In this document: positions 17,869 through 27,668 of the stretch, piece after piece
Position numbering within the stretch: position 1 is the stretch's first letter
Layout of the letters: every line of letters starts with the position of its first letter
DNA from: an uncultured Microscilla sp.
GTDB taxonomy: Bacteria > Bacteroidota > Bacteroidia > Cytophagales > Microscillaceae
Assembly (NCBI RefSeq): GCF_947493425.1
Contig: NZ_CANLRP010000073.1
Coordinates: 1-39,633 of the forward strand
Reading direction: 5' to 3'
Length of the DNA: 39,633 bases
Translations under genes and position numbers: made by a program
Notes under the pieces: model-generated
Seen by the model: the letters and a program-made list of their open reading frames with translations, nothing else
Databases searched by the model: none
What the model was told of the DNA's origin: nothing

Positions 17869-18035
17869 CTAAGGAATGGTGAGAAATTAAATTACCATTC
17901 TTGAGGTAGAGGTTTTGTTTTGAGACGAGGCTATTTTTTGCGCCCATAGCAGCGCTACGGGCAATAAAAATAACGAAGTATCAAGGCGAAAAATCACCCC
18001 TCAGAGTGTAAATTTATTTTTGAACAATTCCTAAC
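17869..18035. repeat. MITE-like element B with terminal inverted repeats
   Basis: Ends (about 17869-17896 and 18008-18035) are inverted copies with the same core as element A at 2536-2735 (GGAATGGT, AAATTTAC). The interior block 17927-17970 matches 12696-12738. As with element A, the right end lies about 10 bp before the start codon of a small exported protein. No transposase is present. Confidence 0.65.
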
Positions 18036-18045
18036 TTATTTTATT

Positions 18046-18570
18046 ATGCAATCTATGTTCAAATACCTTGTAGTTTTTGTATGCGCAGCTTTTATATGTG
18101 TATCATGCAATACTACAGAAGAGGTGAAGCCTGAGGCTCAAACGCCTACTACTCAAAAGAATCAACGTCTCACTAACAATTGTCCAGTAATTGCTTCAAG
18201 TTTTGCCCCTAGAAATGTGTATGTAGGTAACACGCTCACGCAAACAATTCGACGCAATGAGACTAAGAATGTGATCAAAACTTTTCACTATAAATTAGCT
18301 CAACCTCATAACTACAGCCGCTTGAGGTTAGAAGTAAAAGCATTTGATGGGGGTGAATGTAATGGCATAGGTAACCCTGCTAATTGCTCAAGAATGATAA
18401 TTAAAGATGCCATGGGTAGAGTGGTATATGAGACAACCTTACCAGGTGTTAAGTTTATAACTGTGCCTGGAACCACCTTCAGTATAACATTAGAAAAGGT
18501 ATGTACCAACCGTTCTTCTTTCCTGACATCTAAAATTAAAATAGATCAAGGTTTGTATGCAGAAATTTAA
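18046..18570 (+). CDS. Small lipoprotein, paralogue 2 (174 aa)
   Basis: Lipobox CVSC with lipid cysteine at residue 21, followed by NTTEE, again an acidic stretch that would favour surface display. The mature part shares with the lipoprotein at 17340-17792 the order SRLRLEVKAF, a Cys-containing segment (CNGIGNPANCS), RMIIKD, then FITVPGTTFSITL, but is otherwise diverged and longer. A second Met at position 4 (18055) is an alternative start; the signal peptide works with either. The start codon lies just behind a MITE-like element, which separates this gene from its paralogue. Function unknown. Confidence 0.82.
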   Translation: MQSMFKYLVVFVCAAFICVSCNTTEEVKPEAQTPTTQKNQRLTNNCPVIASSFAPRNVYVGNTLTQTIRRNETKNVIKTFHYKLAQPHNYSRLRLEVKAFDGGECNGIGNPANCSRMIIKDAMGRVVYETTLPGVKFITVPGTTFSITLEKVCTNRSSFLTSKIKIDQGLYAEI

Positions 18571-18593
18571 CACTGTCTAAAACCTAACTATAC

Positions 18594-18627
18594 AAGCGAT
18601 GCTTCTCCTCTGAAAGCATCGCTTTTG
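18594..18627 (+). terminator. Intrinsic terminator after lipoprotein 2
   Basis: Stem AAGCGATGCTT / AAGCATCGCTT (18594-18604 with 18615-18625) with a loop of about 10 bases and a short T run. Confidence 0.82.
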
Positions 18628-18836
18628 ATCGTAAAATGGCTTTGAGAAATATTAAACCCACAAGTTGAAGCCTCCTTCCACTTTCAATAATTCTAAAGCT
18701 AAAATGATTTTATGCGCTGAAATTGATCAAACTACTACTAATAACAAACAAGAAAATAAGTATCTAACTAAAGGGTTATTTAACACCAATTTTTGAATGT
18801 GGTCTTAAAAAAACCTGACAATTACCTATCTATCAT

Positions 18837-19937
18837 ATGAAGAAAAAAAACCAAGTAAAAATTAAGTATATCCTTCCTATAGTTTGTTTATTGATAACTC
18901 TTTGTGTAGGCATTCTTTACTTATTTATCATGGGCATTATTGACAATGATCAGGGTGCTTCTCATGGAGTGCTGGTTTGGTCATCAGCTAGTTTAAGACA
19001 AAAAGTTGAGCTTTATGGTACATTTTTTTGGATGCCTGTCTTCATTGGCTATACTATATACAAAATAGCCCAAGGAATTAAACAAAGGGTAAAATTTACT
19101 TTTAAAGAACTTAAAACTTATACCCAAGAAACATTCATCGGTTTTTTAAGTGCTTGGTTTATTACTCTCCTCATTCTTGGCAGTGTATCCAGCAACTATA
19201 ACCAAAGCTTTAGAGAAGTTATAAAAACAGAAACGGCGCAAGTGACAGAAATAAAAAGTCGGGTAAAACACACAGGAGGTTCAAGAGGTAGCTCAGCTAA
19301 AACGTATTATTATATCTCTACCAACTCTTCAAATAAGGCATTTAAAAAAATTACCACTAGTAGCATTTTTTACGGCTCGCTTCGAGAAGGTTCTCCATTA
19401 ATTATTAATTTATATAAAGGAAGGTTGAACTATACATTTTCTGAGGTAAAGATTCCTAAAAAGCACCTCAACAATGATTTGATCAATTGGAGAGGAAAGG
19501 CATTAAAGGGCTTTCTTGACCAAAAGAATATTCCGGTTTATATACTCTGGTGTGCTATGATGTTAGTACTTTGGCTCTTCATTTTTCTATTGATAGCTTC
19601 GCCAACTTACAAAGAAAAGGCGAAATTGACCTTTAAAATCTTGTTAATACTCGGTTTATTTCCCGTTCCGTTTGAAATATACTTTTACTTTTTTAGCTAC
19701 AATACATTCACTGCAACTATTGTACTTGTAGTGCTTTGGATGTCTATGGTATTACCTGCATTGTTAGCATCTATACTAGCGAAAATGATGCTTCCTTTTA
19801 TCATAAAATTTCAGGAAGAAAAAGGTACATTCGTGTACTATATTTTAACCTGTGTTATTTTTTTAACTTCATTAACAGGTTTATTTACCTACCTCATCTA
19901 TTTAATTGCCAAGCTACGAAATATAGAGTTGTTTTAG
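18837..19937 (+). CDS. Polytopic membrane protein of unknown function (366 aa)
   Basis: About seven hydrophobic helices: near residues 11-34, 60-78, 97-117, 233-255, 264-285, 290-320 and 332-358. Between helices 3 and 4 lies a soluble loop of about 110 residues with TAQVTEIKSR..., a Gly/Ser segment, YYYIST and SPLIINLYKG. That order of short beta strands recalls the loop of DUF3592-type membrane proteins, but the similarity is weak and the family remains unassigned. The basic start (MKKKNQVKIK) fits an inner-membrane protein with a cytosolic N-terminus. The gene has no obvious partner: 266 bp separate it from the lipoprotein before it, and it converges with icmF. Confidence 0.8.
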   Translation: MKKKNQVKIKYILPIVCLLITLCVGILYLFIMGIIDNDQGASHGVLVWSSASLRQKVELYGTFFWMPVFIGYTIYKIAQGIKQRVKFTFKELKTYTQETFIGFLSAWFITLLILGSVSSNYNQSFREVIKTETAQVTEIKSRVKHTGGSRGSSAKTYYYISTNSSNKAFKKITTSSIFYGSLREGSPLIINLYKGRLNYTFSEVKIPKKHLNNDLINWRGKALKGFLDQKNIPVYILWCAMMLVLWLFIFLLIASPTYKEKAKLTFKILLILGLFPVPFEIYFYFFSYNTFTATIVLVVLWMSMVLPALLASILAKMMLPFIIKFQEEKGTFVYYILTCVIFLTSLTGLFTYLIYLIAKLRNIELF

Positions 19938-19989
19938 CTGTTGGCACCATATATAGAATAATGCAACTTAGGCATCATTTTAAAACGAA

Positions 19990-20021
19990 TAACCCCCACA
20001 AAAATCACTTTTGCGAGGGTT
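19990..20021. terminator. Weak hairpin between convergent genes
   Basis: Imperfect stem AACCC..ACAAAA / TTTTGC..GGGTT between the membrane protein and icmF. There is no good T run on either strand, so the terminator role is tentative. Confidence 0.4.
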
Positions 20022-20064
20022 CAAAAAAATCTATAGACTACCGTCTACCAAACTACCAACTAGC

Positions 20065-23000
20065 TTACATATTCCTACGGTACTGCCCACCTACTTCATA
20101 CAAAGCATCAGACATTTGCCCCAATGAACAAACCTTGGCGGCTTCCATCAAAGCATCAAACATGTTTCCATTCTCAATAGCAGTTTGCTGTAATTCTTTC
20201 AAGCGTTGTTTACCTGTTTCCTCGTTGCGTTTATGAAACGCATCGCGGGTGGTAATGGCAAACTCTTTTTCTTCGGTCGTAGAGCGAATCACTTCATCAG
20301 GCACGATGGTAGGCGAACCATTTGGATCAAGGAAAGTATTTACCCCAATCAATGGCAACTCTCCAGTATGCTTTTTCATTTCATAATGCATCGACTCTTC
20401 CTGAATCTTCGCACGCTGATACATGCGCTCCATTGCGCCTAGTACCCCACCACGTTCCGAGATAGACTTAAACTCAGTCAAAACTGCTTGTTCTACCAAA
20501 TCGGTGAGTTCTTCGATGATAAATGCTCCTTGCAGTGGGTTTTCGTTTTTGGCAAGCCCTAATTCGTGGTTAATGATCAATTGAATGGCCATTGCCCTAC
20601 GCACCGATTCTTCGGTAGGAGTAGTAATGGCCTCATCATAAGCATTGGTATGCAGCGAGTTACAATTGTCGTAAATGGCATATAGTGCCTGTAGCGTAGT
20701 ACGAATATCGTTGAAACCAATCTCTTGAGCATGCAAAGAACGCCCCGAAGTTTGAATATGGTATTTGAGCTTTTGCGAACGCTCATTACCTCCGTATTTG
20801 TGTTTAATTGCCTTCGCCCAAATTCTACGGGCTACTCGTCCAATGACTGAATACTCAGGATCGATTCCGTTTGAGAAGAAGTAAGAAAAGTTAGGGGCAA
20901 AATCATCGATATGCATTCCTCGTGAGAGGTAATATTCTACGAAAGTAAAACCATTAGACAAGGTAAGCGCCAATTGGGTAATGGGGTTGGCGCCTGCCTC
21001 GGCAATGTGGTAACCAGAGATAGATACTGAGTAGAAATTGCGTATCTTATGGTCAATAAAATATTGCTGAATATCGCCCATCATACGCAAGGCAAACTCT
21101 GTAGAGAAAATACAAGTATTTTGTGCTTGATCTTCTTTGAGTATATCGGCTTGTACAGTTCCACGTACTTTCGATATAGCACTGGCTTTTATTTTTGCAT
21201 ACACATCAGCAGGCAATACCTGGTCGCCCGACACGCCTAACAACATCAAACCCAAGCCATCGTTGCCCTCTGGCAAGTCGCCATTGTAACGAGGACGTTC
21301 CAGCCCTTTGTCAGCATAAATTTTCTCAATCTTGGCTTCTACTTCAGCCTCTAGCCCATTTTCTTTAATGTACATTTCACATTGTTGGTCAATGGCAGCG
21401 TTCATAAAGAAACCTAACAACATAGGCGCAGGACCATTGATGGTCATTGACACCGACGTTTTAGGGTTACACAAGTCAAAGCCAGAATATAGCTTTTTGG
21501 CATCGTCCAAAGTAGCCACGCTTACCCCAGAATTACCAATCTTACCATAAATATCAGGGCGGTGGTCGGGGTTGTTTCCATACAAAGTTACCGAGTCAAA
21601 CGCAGTAGATAAACGTTTGGCAGGAAGGCCCTTTGATACATAGTGAAAACGTCGGTTGGTACGCTCTGGTCCACCCTCTCCGGCAAACATACGGGTAGGG
21701 TCTTCGCCCTGACGCTTGAGAGGAAATACCCCTGCTGAATAAGGAAAAAATCCTGGAGCATTTTCGGTCAGAATCCAACGTAAAATGTCACCCCAATCCT
21801 GATAGCGTGGCAACGATACCTTAGGCACACGGGTACCCGACAAACTGGTATGATATAAGTCTTGTTCAATTACTCTATCACGCACTTGAAACTGGTATTT
21901 ATCGGCTTTGTAACGTTTAATGGTGTCTGCCCAACCTTTGAGTGAAGCTTTGCACTCATTGTCCAGGCGAGCCTCCAAGTCATTATACATATCAATGAGG
22001 TCTTTCAAATAATCAGGCTCTCCTTGCACATGTTCAATGGCGTGCACCACCTCTTCGCTCTCTTCTACAAACTCGATGGTTTTTTTACCAATATTGGCAC
22101 GCAATTGATCAATTGTGCCTTTAAACTGGTACATACGGCGGGCAATGCTTGCCTGCTCATCTACAAAGCTATCATACTTGGCAGAGTCTTCGCAGATTTC
22201 AGCAAGGTAACGAACACGATCAGGAGGAATAATAAATATCTTCTCAGACATTGCCTCACTGATAGAGAAACTTGACTTAAGATGTTCGGCTCCAGTGCGT
22301 TCTACAATTTTGTCCATCAATCTACGATACAAAGTGTTGGTGCCTGGATCGTTGAACTGAGAGGCAATAGAACCAAAAATGGGCAATTCTTCGTCAGGAG
22401 TGTCAAACTCCAGCTTATTACGTTTGTATTGTTTACGCACATCGCGCAAAGCGTCCAATGAACCACGTTTGTCAAACTTATTAATGGCAATTACATCGGC
22501 AAAATCCAGCATATCTATTTTCTCCAACTGGGTGGCTGCTCCATACTCGGCTGTCATTACATAGAGCGATGCGTCAGAGTGGTCTACAATCTCAGTATCA
22601 GACTGCCCAATACCTGAAGTTTCTACAATCACTAGATCAAAGCCTGATGCTTTGCAAATATCAATGGCATCTTGTACATGGCGGCTCAAAGCAAGGTTAG
22701 ACTGGCGAGTGGCCAACGAACGCATATATACCCTGCCATTGCTGATAGAGTTCATTCGGATGCGATCGCCCAATAGTGCTCCTCCAGTTTTTCTTTTAGA
22801 AGGGTCTACTGATATAACCGCAATGGTTTTATCTTCAAAATCAAGTAAATAACGACGAACCAACTCGTCTACTAAAGAAGATTTACCTGCACCACCCGTT
22901 CCGGTAATACCCAATACTGGCGCTTGCGAGGCTTCTACTTTTTTGCTTAAATCATTACGGATTGTCTCAAATTCTTCTGGGTAGTTTTCGGCTACTGAAA

Positions 23001-23583
23001 TCAAACGAGCAAGCTCAAGCGGGTTACGTTTGGGCAGGCTGTCAACGAGTTCGTTCAATGAATGGGTAGGCGCCTCTTCTACTAAAGTGTCTTGTCCATT
23101 AATGTCACCAGCAGTTTGCAGTTTTTTCTGGCGGGTTTTGTATGTCGAAAAATCTGAAGTTTCCAACAAGTGGTTAATCATTCCCTGCAACCCCAGATCA
23201 CGTCCATCATCAGGCGAGTATATTCTATCAATGCCATACTGGTGAAGTTCTTCTGCCTCAGAGGGCAAAATAGTACCACCACCACCGCCAAATATTTTAA
23301 TGTTTGCCCCACGCTCTTTGAGCAGGTCGTACATATACTTCAAATACTCTACATGCCCTCCCTGGTACGAGGTCATGGCTATAGCTTGGGCATCTTCCTG
23401 AATGGCACAGTCTACCACTTCGGCTACACTACGGTTATGACCAAGGTGAATTACCTCAGCACCAGAAGCCTGAATAATGCGTCGCATAATGTTGATGGCA
23501 GCATCGTGCCCATCAAACAGAGAAGCGGCAGTTACCACCCGGATGTGGTTTTTGGGTTTATAGGGTTTTATCTTGTCGGTCAT
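20065..23583 (-). CDS. icmF: Fused isobutyryl-CoA mutase with G-protein chaperone (IcmF)
   Basis: This 1172-aa cytosolic enzyme interconverts isobutyryl-CoA and n-butyryl-CoA using adenosylcobalamin. Domain order is that of IcmF: an N-terminal B12-binding Rossmann domain (about 10-140) with the cobalt-ligand motif DGHDAA and a GGGGG loop; a MeaB/ArgK-like GTPase with P-loop GTGGAGKSS near 227-236 and base-recognition motif NKFD near 365; a linker; then the mutase barrel (about 550-1172) with FPYSAGVFP...[11 protein letters not shown]. The active-site FPYSAGVF segment is of the isobutyryl/pivalyl type, not the YATMY type of methylmalonyl-CoA mutase. The frame could start at 23694, but those 37 residues would include a dispersed palindrome; ATG at 23583 matches where the family begins. 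The gene stands alone. Its cofactor-making adenosyltransferase is at 32667-33305. Confidence 0.95.
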   Translation of the reverse strand: MTDKIKPYKPKNHIRVVTAASLFDGHDAAINIMRRIIQASGAEVIHLGHNRSVAEVVDCAIQEDAQAIAMTSYQGGHVEYLKYMYDLLKERGANIKIFGGGGGTILPSEAEELHQYGIDRIYSPDDGRDLGLQGMINHLLETSDFSTYKTRQKKLQTAGDINGQDTLVEEAPTHSLNELVDSLPKRNPLELARLISVAENYPEEFETIRNDLSKKVEASQAPVLGITGTGGAGKSSLVDELVRRYLLDFEDKTIAVISVDPSKRKTGGALLGDRIRMNSISNGRVYMRSLATRQSNLALSRHVQDAIDICKASGFDLVIVETSGIGQSDTEIVDHSDASLYVMTAEYGAATQLEKIDMLDFADVIAINKFDKRGSLDALRDVRKQYKRNKLEFDTPDEELPIFGSIASQFNDPGTNTLYRRLMDKIVERTGAEHLKSSFSISEAMSEKIFIIPPDRVRYLAEICEDSAKYDSFVDEQASIARRMYQFKGTIDQLRANIGKKTIEFVEESEEVVHAIEHVQGEPDYLKDLIDMYNDLEARLDNECKASLKGWADTIKRYKADKYQFQVRDRVIEQDLYHTSLSGTRVPKVSLPRYQDWGDILRWILTENAPGFFPYSAGVFPLKRQGEDPTRMFAGEGGPERTNRRFHYVSKGLPAKRLSTAFDSVTLYGNNPDHRPDIYGKIGNSGVSVATLDDAKKLYSGFDLCNPKTSVSMTINGPAPMLLGFFMNAAIDQQCEMYIKENGLEAEVEAKIEKIYADKGLERPRYNGDLPEGNDGLGLMLLGVSGDQVLPADVYAKIKASAISKVRGTVQADILKEDQAQNTCIFSTEFALRMMGDIQQYFIDHKIRNFYSVSISGYHIAEAGANPITQLALTLSNGFTFVEYYLSRGMHIDDFAPNFSYFFSNGIDPEYSVIGRVARRIWAKAIKHKYGGNERSQKLKYHIQTSGRSLHAQEIGFNDIRTTLQALYAIYDNCNSLHTNAYDEAITTPTEESVRRAMAIQLIINHELGLAKNENPLQGAFIIEELTDLVEQAVLTEFKSISERGGVLGAMERMYQRAKIQEESMHYEMKKHTGELPLIGVNTFLDPNGSPTIVPDEVIRSTTEEKEFAITTRDAFHKRNEETGKQRLKELQQTAIENGNMFDALMEAAKVCSLGQMSDALYEVGGQYRRNM

Positions 23584-23639
23584 AATATCTTCTTTTCTAA
23601 ATTTGAAGCTACAGGTGTCAAGCAACAAGTCCTTAGATA

Positions 23640-23653
23640 CCGATGCATACCGG
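23640..23653. repeat. Short palindrome CCGATGCATACCGG
   Basis: Second copy of the CCGAT(G/T)...CGG palindrome; its left 18 bases (23628-23645) equal 2375-2392. It lies in the presumed 5' untranslated region of icmF. Confidence 0.6.
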
Positions 23654-23707
23654 TACCTCAAGTAGTTTATAGGTAAGCCTTTTGTAGCTCGCAACTTGAT
23701 GCTATTA

Positions 23708-23715
23708 CAAATCTA
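23708..23715 (-). promoter_or_regulatory. Candidate -7 element TAGATTTG for icmF
   Basis: Exact TAnnTTTG match on the minus strand, 125 bp before the icmF start codon. No good -33 TTG was found. It would place the palindrome at 23640-23653 in the leader. Confidence 0.4.
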
Positions 23716-24353
23716 CATAATTTTTCAGGTTATTGGAAACACACCATTTTGTCTGCAAATAGTCCGATTTGGCATTTTTTAAAATATGCCAATAAATATT
23801 AGGTAGGTTCTTAAGGGTAAAAAAGGATACCACAAATAAAAAGCATAAATAGTGTGTGAAATTTTATTTTGATTAAAACTAAATTTAACCTTAATAAACA
23901 AATAAAAATATAAAAACAGCGGGTTTAGCAAAAATATATAATGCGTATAATTATTTTCAGATTCAAAAACATTCACTTTTTATGGTACTCAACTTTCATT
24001 GTTTCACTTGTGATACTCCACGATTTGCAAAGAAAATTTTAGGAAAAAAATAAGTAATCCCTTATTGTTTAAGAAACAAAGCATTCACCTCCTGTTGTTT
24101 ATAACTGAAGTAGGTCAAACTTGACCTGAGAGCAATTTTATAATCCAAAAGAAAAGCTTGGGTAGGTTCTCTTATCTGCAAAACTAAAGTAAGTGTTCCA
24201 AGTGTTGGATTAACACCAAATGAACTGTTTTTTATAAGAGTGCCTGTTGTATAAGTCAAAGTAGCTTTGAGCAATACAACTACACAGGTTTTCGCTAATT
24301 TTAGTCATTTGTTTTCTTCTTTTACCCTAGTTAACAGTCCTGTTTTTATACAA
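23716..24353. other. Long AT-rich intergenic region between icmF and lpd
   Basis: This holds three short unconvincing frames (minus 23779-23976; minus 24062-24274 with a TTG start; the start of a plus frame at 24267). I see no repeat, RNA gene or clear hairpin. Confidence 0.5.
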
Positions 24354-24384
24354 TTGGTTTTGTGCCATTTGTGGCATATATTTG
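24354..24384 (+). promoter_or_regulatory. Candidate Bacteroidota promoter for lpd
   Basis: TTG at 24354-24356 and TATATTTG at 24377-24384, 20 bases apart, match the -33/-7 consensus in sequence and spacing. A leader of about 110 bases would result. Confidence 0.6.
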
Positions 24385-24500
24385 ATATGTTTGTAAAAAC
24401 TCCTCTGAGCGCTTCTTTAAAATTAGCCAAAGGCAGAGCAGTTGTTTTATTTTAAGAAACCAATAGGTACTTGTTTACCTAAATAATAAAAATTCAAACT

Positions 24501-25898
24501 ATGACTTACGACGTTACAGTAATAGGGTCAGGTCCGGGTGGCTATGTTGCAGCCATCAGAGCTTCTCAATTAGGTTTTAAAACAGCCATTATCGAAAAAT
24601 CTGCTACCTTAGGGGGCACCTGCCTCAATGTAGGTTGTATTCCCTCAAAAGCATTGCTTGATTCTTCGGAGCATTATTACAACGCTAAAAAATCATTTAA
24701 AACCCACGGTATCAAACTCAAAGACCTTGAGGTAGACATGCCACAAATGATTAAAAGAAAAGGGGATGTAGTAGACCAAAACACCAGTGGTATTCGGTTT
24801 TTGATGAAGAAAAACAATATTGATGAGTTTCATGGTTGGGGATCTTTTGTTGATAAAAACACCATTAAAGTAACCAATGACAAGGGTGAAACTCAAGAAG
24901 TGAAAACCAAAAAGGTAATCATTGCCACCGGCTCAGAACCTACTTCTTTGCCTAATATTGACTTTGATGGTGAACGCATCATCTCTTCTACCGAAGCACT
25001 TGAAATTACCAAAGTTCCCGAAACAATGGTGATTATAGGGGCTGGGGTAATTGCTACTGAGTTGGGGTCGGTGTATGCGCGCTTGGGCACTAAGGTAACT
25101 ATGATAGAGTATCTGGATGCGGCTATTCCAAGTATGGATCGTACAATGAGTAAGGAGCTGACCAAGTCGCTTAAAAAAATAGGCATTAAGTTCTTTTTTA
25201 GCCATAGGGTAACCAATATTGTAAACAAAGGTGATCATACCGAAGTTACAGCAGTGAACAAAAAAGAAGAAGAAGTAAAATTTACTGGAGAATACTGCCT
25301 GGTGGCCATAGGACGACGTCCTTACACTGAGAAACTAGGGCTTGAAAACATTGGTGTTCAAACCGAGCGGGGACGTATTCCGGTAAACGAACACCTCGAA
25401 ACCAGCGTGCCAGGGATATATGCTATAGGCGATGTAGTACGTGGGGCTATGTTGGCTCATAAAGCCGAAGAGGAAGGTGTTTTTGTAGCCGAGGCAATGG
25501 CAGGACAAAAACCTCACATGAATTATTTGCTCATACCAGGTGTAGTGTATACCTGGCCAGAAGTAGCCAGTGTAGGTTATACCGAAGAGCAACTCAAAGA
25601 CAACAAACAGGAATATAAAGTAGGCACCTTTCCTTATCGTGCACTGGGACGCTCGCGGGCTAGTATGGACATCGAGGGTTTGGTAAAGATATTGGCTGAT
25701 AAAACAACTGATGAAATATTAGGGGTACATATTATAGGCGCACGTGCTGCCGATATGATTATGGAAGGGGTAGTAGCGATGGAGTTTAAAGCATCTGCTG
25801 AAGACATTGCCCGCATATCTCACCCCCACCCTACTTACACTGAAGCTTTTAAAGAAGCTTGCCTTGCCGCAACAGAAAATCGCCCTATACACATGTAA
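24501..25898 (+). CDS. lpd: Dihydrolipoyl dehydrogenase (E3)
   Basis: FAD-dependent disulfide oxidoreductase (465 aa) that reoxidises dihydrolipoamide in pyruvate, 2-oxoglutarate and branched-chain 2-oxoacid dehydrogenases and glycine cleavage, passing electrons to NAD. The FAD site GSGPGGY is at 9-15, the redox pair Cys41/Cys46 sits in GGTCLNVGCIPSK, the NAD-binding GAGVIATELGS is near 183, and the second FAD motif YAIGD is near 310. The interface ends with HPHPTYTE giving the catalytic pair His443/Glu448. Length and all catalytic residues are normal. No E1 or E2 gene is nearby, so this is a free-standing E3 that probably serves several complexes. Confidence 0.97.
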   Translation: MTYDVTVIGSGPGGYVAAIRASQLGFKTAIIEKSATLGGTCLNVGCIPSKALLDSSEHYYNAKKSFKTHGIKLKDLEVDMPQMIKRKGDVVDQNTSGIRFLMKKNNIDEFHGWGSFVDKNTIKVTNDKGETQEVKTKKVIIATGSEPTSLPNIDFDGERIISSTEALEITKVPETMVIIGAGVIATELGSVYARLGTKVTMIEYLDAAIPSMDRTMSKELTKSLKKIGIKFFFSHRVTNIVNKGDHTEVTAVNKKEEEVKFTGEYCLVAIGRRPYTEKLGLENIGVQTERGRIPVNEHLETSVPGIYAIGDVVRGAMLAHKAEEEGVFVAEAMAGQKPHMNYLLIPGVVYTWPEVASVGYTEEQLKDNKQEYKVGTFPYRALGRSRASMDIEGLVKILADKTTDEILGVHIIGARAADMIMEGVVAMEFKASAEDIARISHPHPTYTEAFKEACLAATENRPIHM

Positions 25899-26013
25899 GA
25901 GGTATTTTTGTGGTAAATCTCAAAAAATAGAGGGGGTTCTACACCTCTTCTACTTTTTGAAATTAAATAAAAGCTATTTTTTTGCAAATTTAATATTATT
26001 TATTACATTGGTC

Positions 26014-26021
26014 TAGTTTTG
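26014..26021 (+). promoter_or_regulatory. Candidate -7 element TAGTTTTG
   Basis: Exact TAnnTTTG match 89 bp before the start of the 484-aa protein; no TTG at the ideal spacing. Confidence 0.35.
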
Positions 26022-26109
26022 AAGCTTTTGCTTTTTTTTTAACAGACCACCAAAAAAGGCATGACATTAACAAAACATTTTTTCTTTCAAAAAACGAAAA
26101 ATATCAGGG

Positions 26110-27564
26110 ATGGCTAAGCTAAAAAATATTATTAAGCAACTCTCTAATGATGATTACGAACAGATATACAAATCATTAGCAGATAGTAATGCTGAGAAAT
26201 CTGCTGACCTGCTAAGATACATGCACCAGGAGCAGTTATCTGATGCGAAGGTAATGGAAAAGCTTAAAGTAAACACCAATGCCTATTATACTTTACGCTC
26301 CAGGCTCAATCAAAAAATTGAGGAACATCTCCTTGCCCAAATAGAAAGCCCACGTACCGATCTCTTACGGAAAGTTGCCAATATCAATGAAATTGTGTTT
26401 ACCAAAAAACGTACGATTGCTATTACAACTCTCAAAACTCTGGAAAAACAATTATTGGATTATGACTTATCCAACGAATTAATGATTGTTTATAAAACGC
26501 TCAAAAAATTACACGCTACTTCTCCAGAGCACTTTACCTATTCTCAGTTGTACAACAAGCATGTTGCTTATACACTGGCAGTAGATGAGGTAGAAAGTTT
26601 ATTGTCTGACTATTTTAAAAAATATGGCATATACAGCTTCTCAGACGATGATACTGACAAAATGAAGCTTTCATTATTGATGAAAGAGGTACACAATAAG
26701 TGTAAAATGCACGCTTCCGATCACTCGCACCGCTTGTATATTTACCAAAGTTGTGTCAATATTTTTCATCGCCTGTTTGTAGAGCCTGATGATGAAACTT
26801 TTGAGGAGGATAATTTAGAGCCTATTGAAGATATTTTCAATAAGGTAGACAGTATCTTCTCAGACTATGAAAAAGACACCATTTATTTTCATCTAAATAT
26901 TGTATTTCAACTGTTGCGTCTGGAGTATTATAATCATTATAAACTTTATCGTAAAGCTGAAAAATACTTTGAGGATGTAAACGATTCTATTGGTAGTTTA
27001 CTTTCTTGTTACAACCTCTACACTTTCCCTTCACGCTTCTTATTTACCAAGCTTGAGCGCCACAACCGTTTGGGTACTCAACACGACATGTATGAAGAAA
27101 ACAAAGGATTGTTTTTGGAGTTTGAACCTGACCGTCAAAACATTCCACAATATGTTACTTATGTAGCTTACCGGGCTTTGTGTTGTTTTTACGCAGAAAA
27201 ATATGAGGAAGCAGTGCGCTGGATCAACAATTTGCTCAACGATATTAGTCTCAAAAAATACCCTTACGTACACCTTGAAATTAAGCTTTTGCTGGCTATA
27301 CAGTACTGTATACTTAAAGATAGCGACTTATTCTCGCAGCTTATGAACAGCATACAGCGTCAGATTCGTTTATTGGGTAAAGAGACCTGTATTCACGTGG
27401 TATTATTTTCTAAGATTCTGAAAACTGCCAACCAAACCAATCGTGCTGATCGGGAGACCAAAATCAGAGGGTTTATGGATAAGCTCAAAAAGACTTACTG
27501 GACTGGCTTTTGCCTGACCAAGTATATAAAGTTAGATGATGACTTTATCAAACGAGTACTTTAA
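26110..27564 (+). CDS. All-helical protein of unknown function (484 aa)
   Basis: I do not recognise a named family. The product has no signal peptide or membrane helix and appears helical throughout, with regularly spaced Tyr/Leu/Ala pairs such as LLRLEYYNHYKLYRKAEKYFEDV and AYRALCCFYAEKYEEAVRWINNLL. These resemble degenerate TPR-like helix pairs, so a scaffold or protein-interaction role is likely. The N-terminal 90 residues, with LSDAKVMEKLKVNTNAYYTLRSRLNQKI, look like a small HTH-type bundle, so a DNA-binding N-terminus is possible. The gene has its own promoter-like motif and its own terminator and is followed by a convergent single-domain response regulator. Confidence 0.82.
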   Translation: MAKLKNIIKQLSNDDYEQIYKSLADSNAEKSADLLRYMHQEQLSDAKVMEKLKVNTNAYYTLRSRLNQKIEEHLLAQIESPRTDLLRKVANINEIVFTKKRTIAITTLKTLEKQLLDYDLSNELMIVYKTLKKLHATSPEHFTYSQLYNKHVAYTLAVDEVESLLSDYFKKYGIYSFSDDDTDKMKLSLLMKEVHNKCKMHASDHSHRLYIYQSCVNIFHRLFVEPDDETFEEDNLEPIEDIFNKVDSIFSDYEKDTIYFHLNIVFQLLRLEYYNHYKLYRKAEKYFEDVNDSIGSLLSCYNLYTFPSRFLFTKLERHNRLGTQHDMYEENKGLFLEFEPDRQNIPQYVTYVAYRALCCFYAEKYEEAVRWINNLLNDISLKKYPYVHLEIKLLLAIQYCILKDSDLFSQLMNSIQRQIRLLGKETCIHVVLFSKILKTANQTNRADRETKIRGFMDKLKKTYWTGFCLTKYIKLDDDFIKRVL

Positions 27565-27604
27565 TACCTAATATCACCTTGTAAACAACTTTTATTTAAA
27601 CAAC

Positions 27605-27640
27605 AAAACGCATAAAATCTTTGATCTTATGCGTTTTTTT
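27605..27640. terminator. Intrinsic terminator between convergent genes
   Basis: Perfect 11-bp stem AAAACGCATAA / TTATGCGTTTT (27605-27615 with 27627-27637) followed by T residues on the plus strand; it may also serve the minus-strand response regulator. Confidence 0.88.
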
Positions 27641-27668
27641 ATGTCTTAGTATGTATCAAAAAGCCTTA

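Noticed and set aside
19736..20236. 166-codon plus-strand frame between the membrane protein and icmF
   Set aside because: It overlaps the last part of one well-supported gene and the conserved C-terminus of another, and crosses the hairpin between them.
23170..23676. 168-codon plus-strand frame opposite the start of icmF
   Set aside because: Antisense to the conserved B12-binding domain of icmF; the composition is shadow-like and it has no start context.
23584..23694. N-terminal extension of IcmF to 23694
   Set aside because: The extra 37 codons include a dispersed palindrome and lie outside the region conserved in the family.
23584..23707. Cobalamin riboswitch in the icmF leader
   Set aside because: I looked for one because IcmF needs B12, but saw no B12-box-like conserved sequence; only the dispersed palindrome is present.
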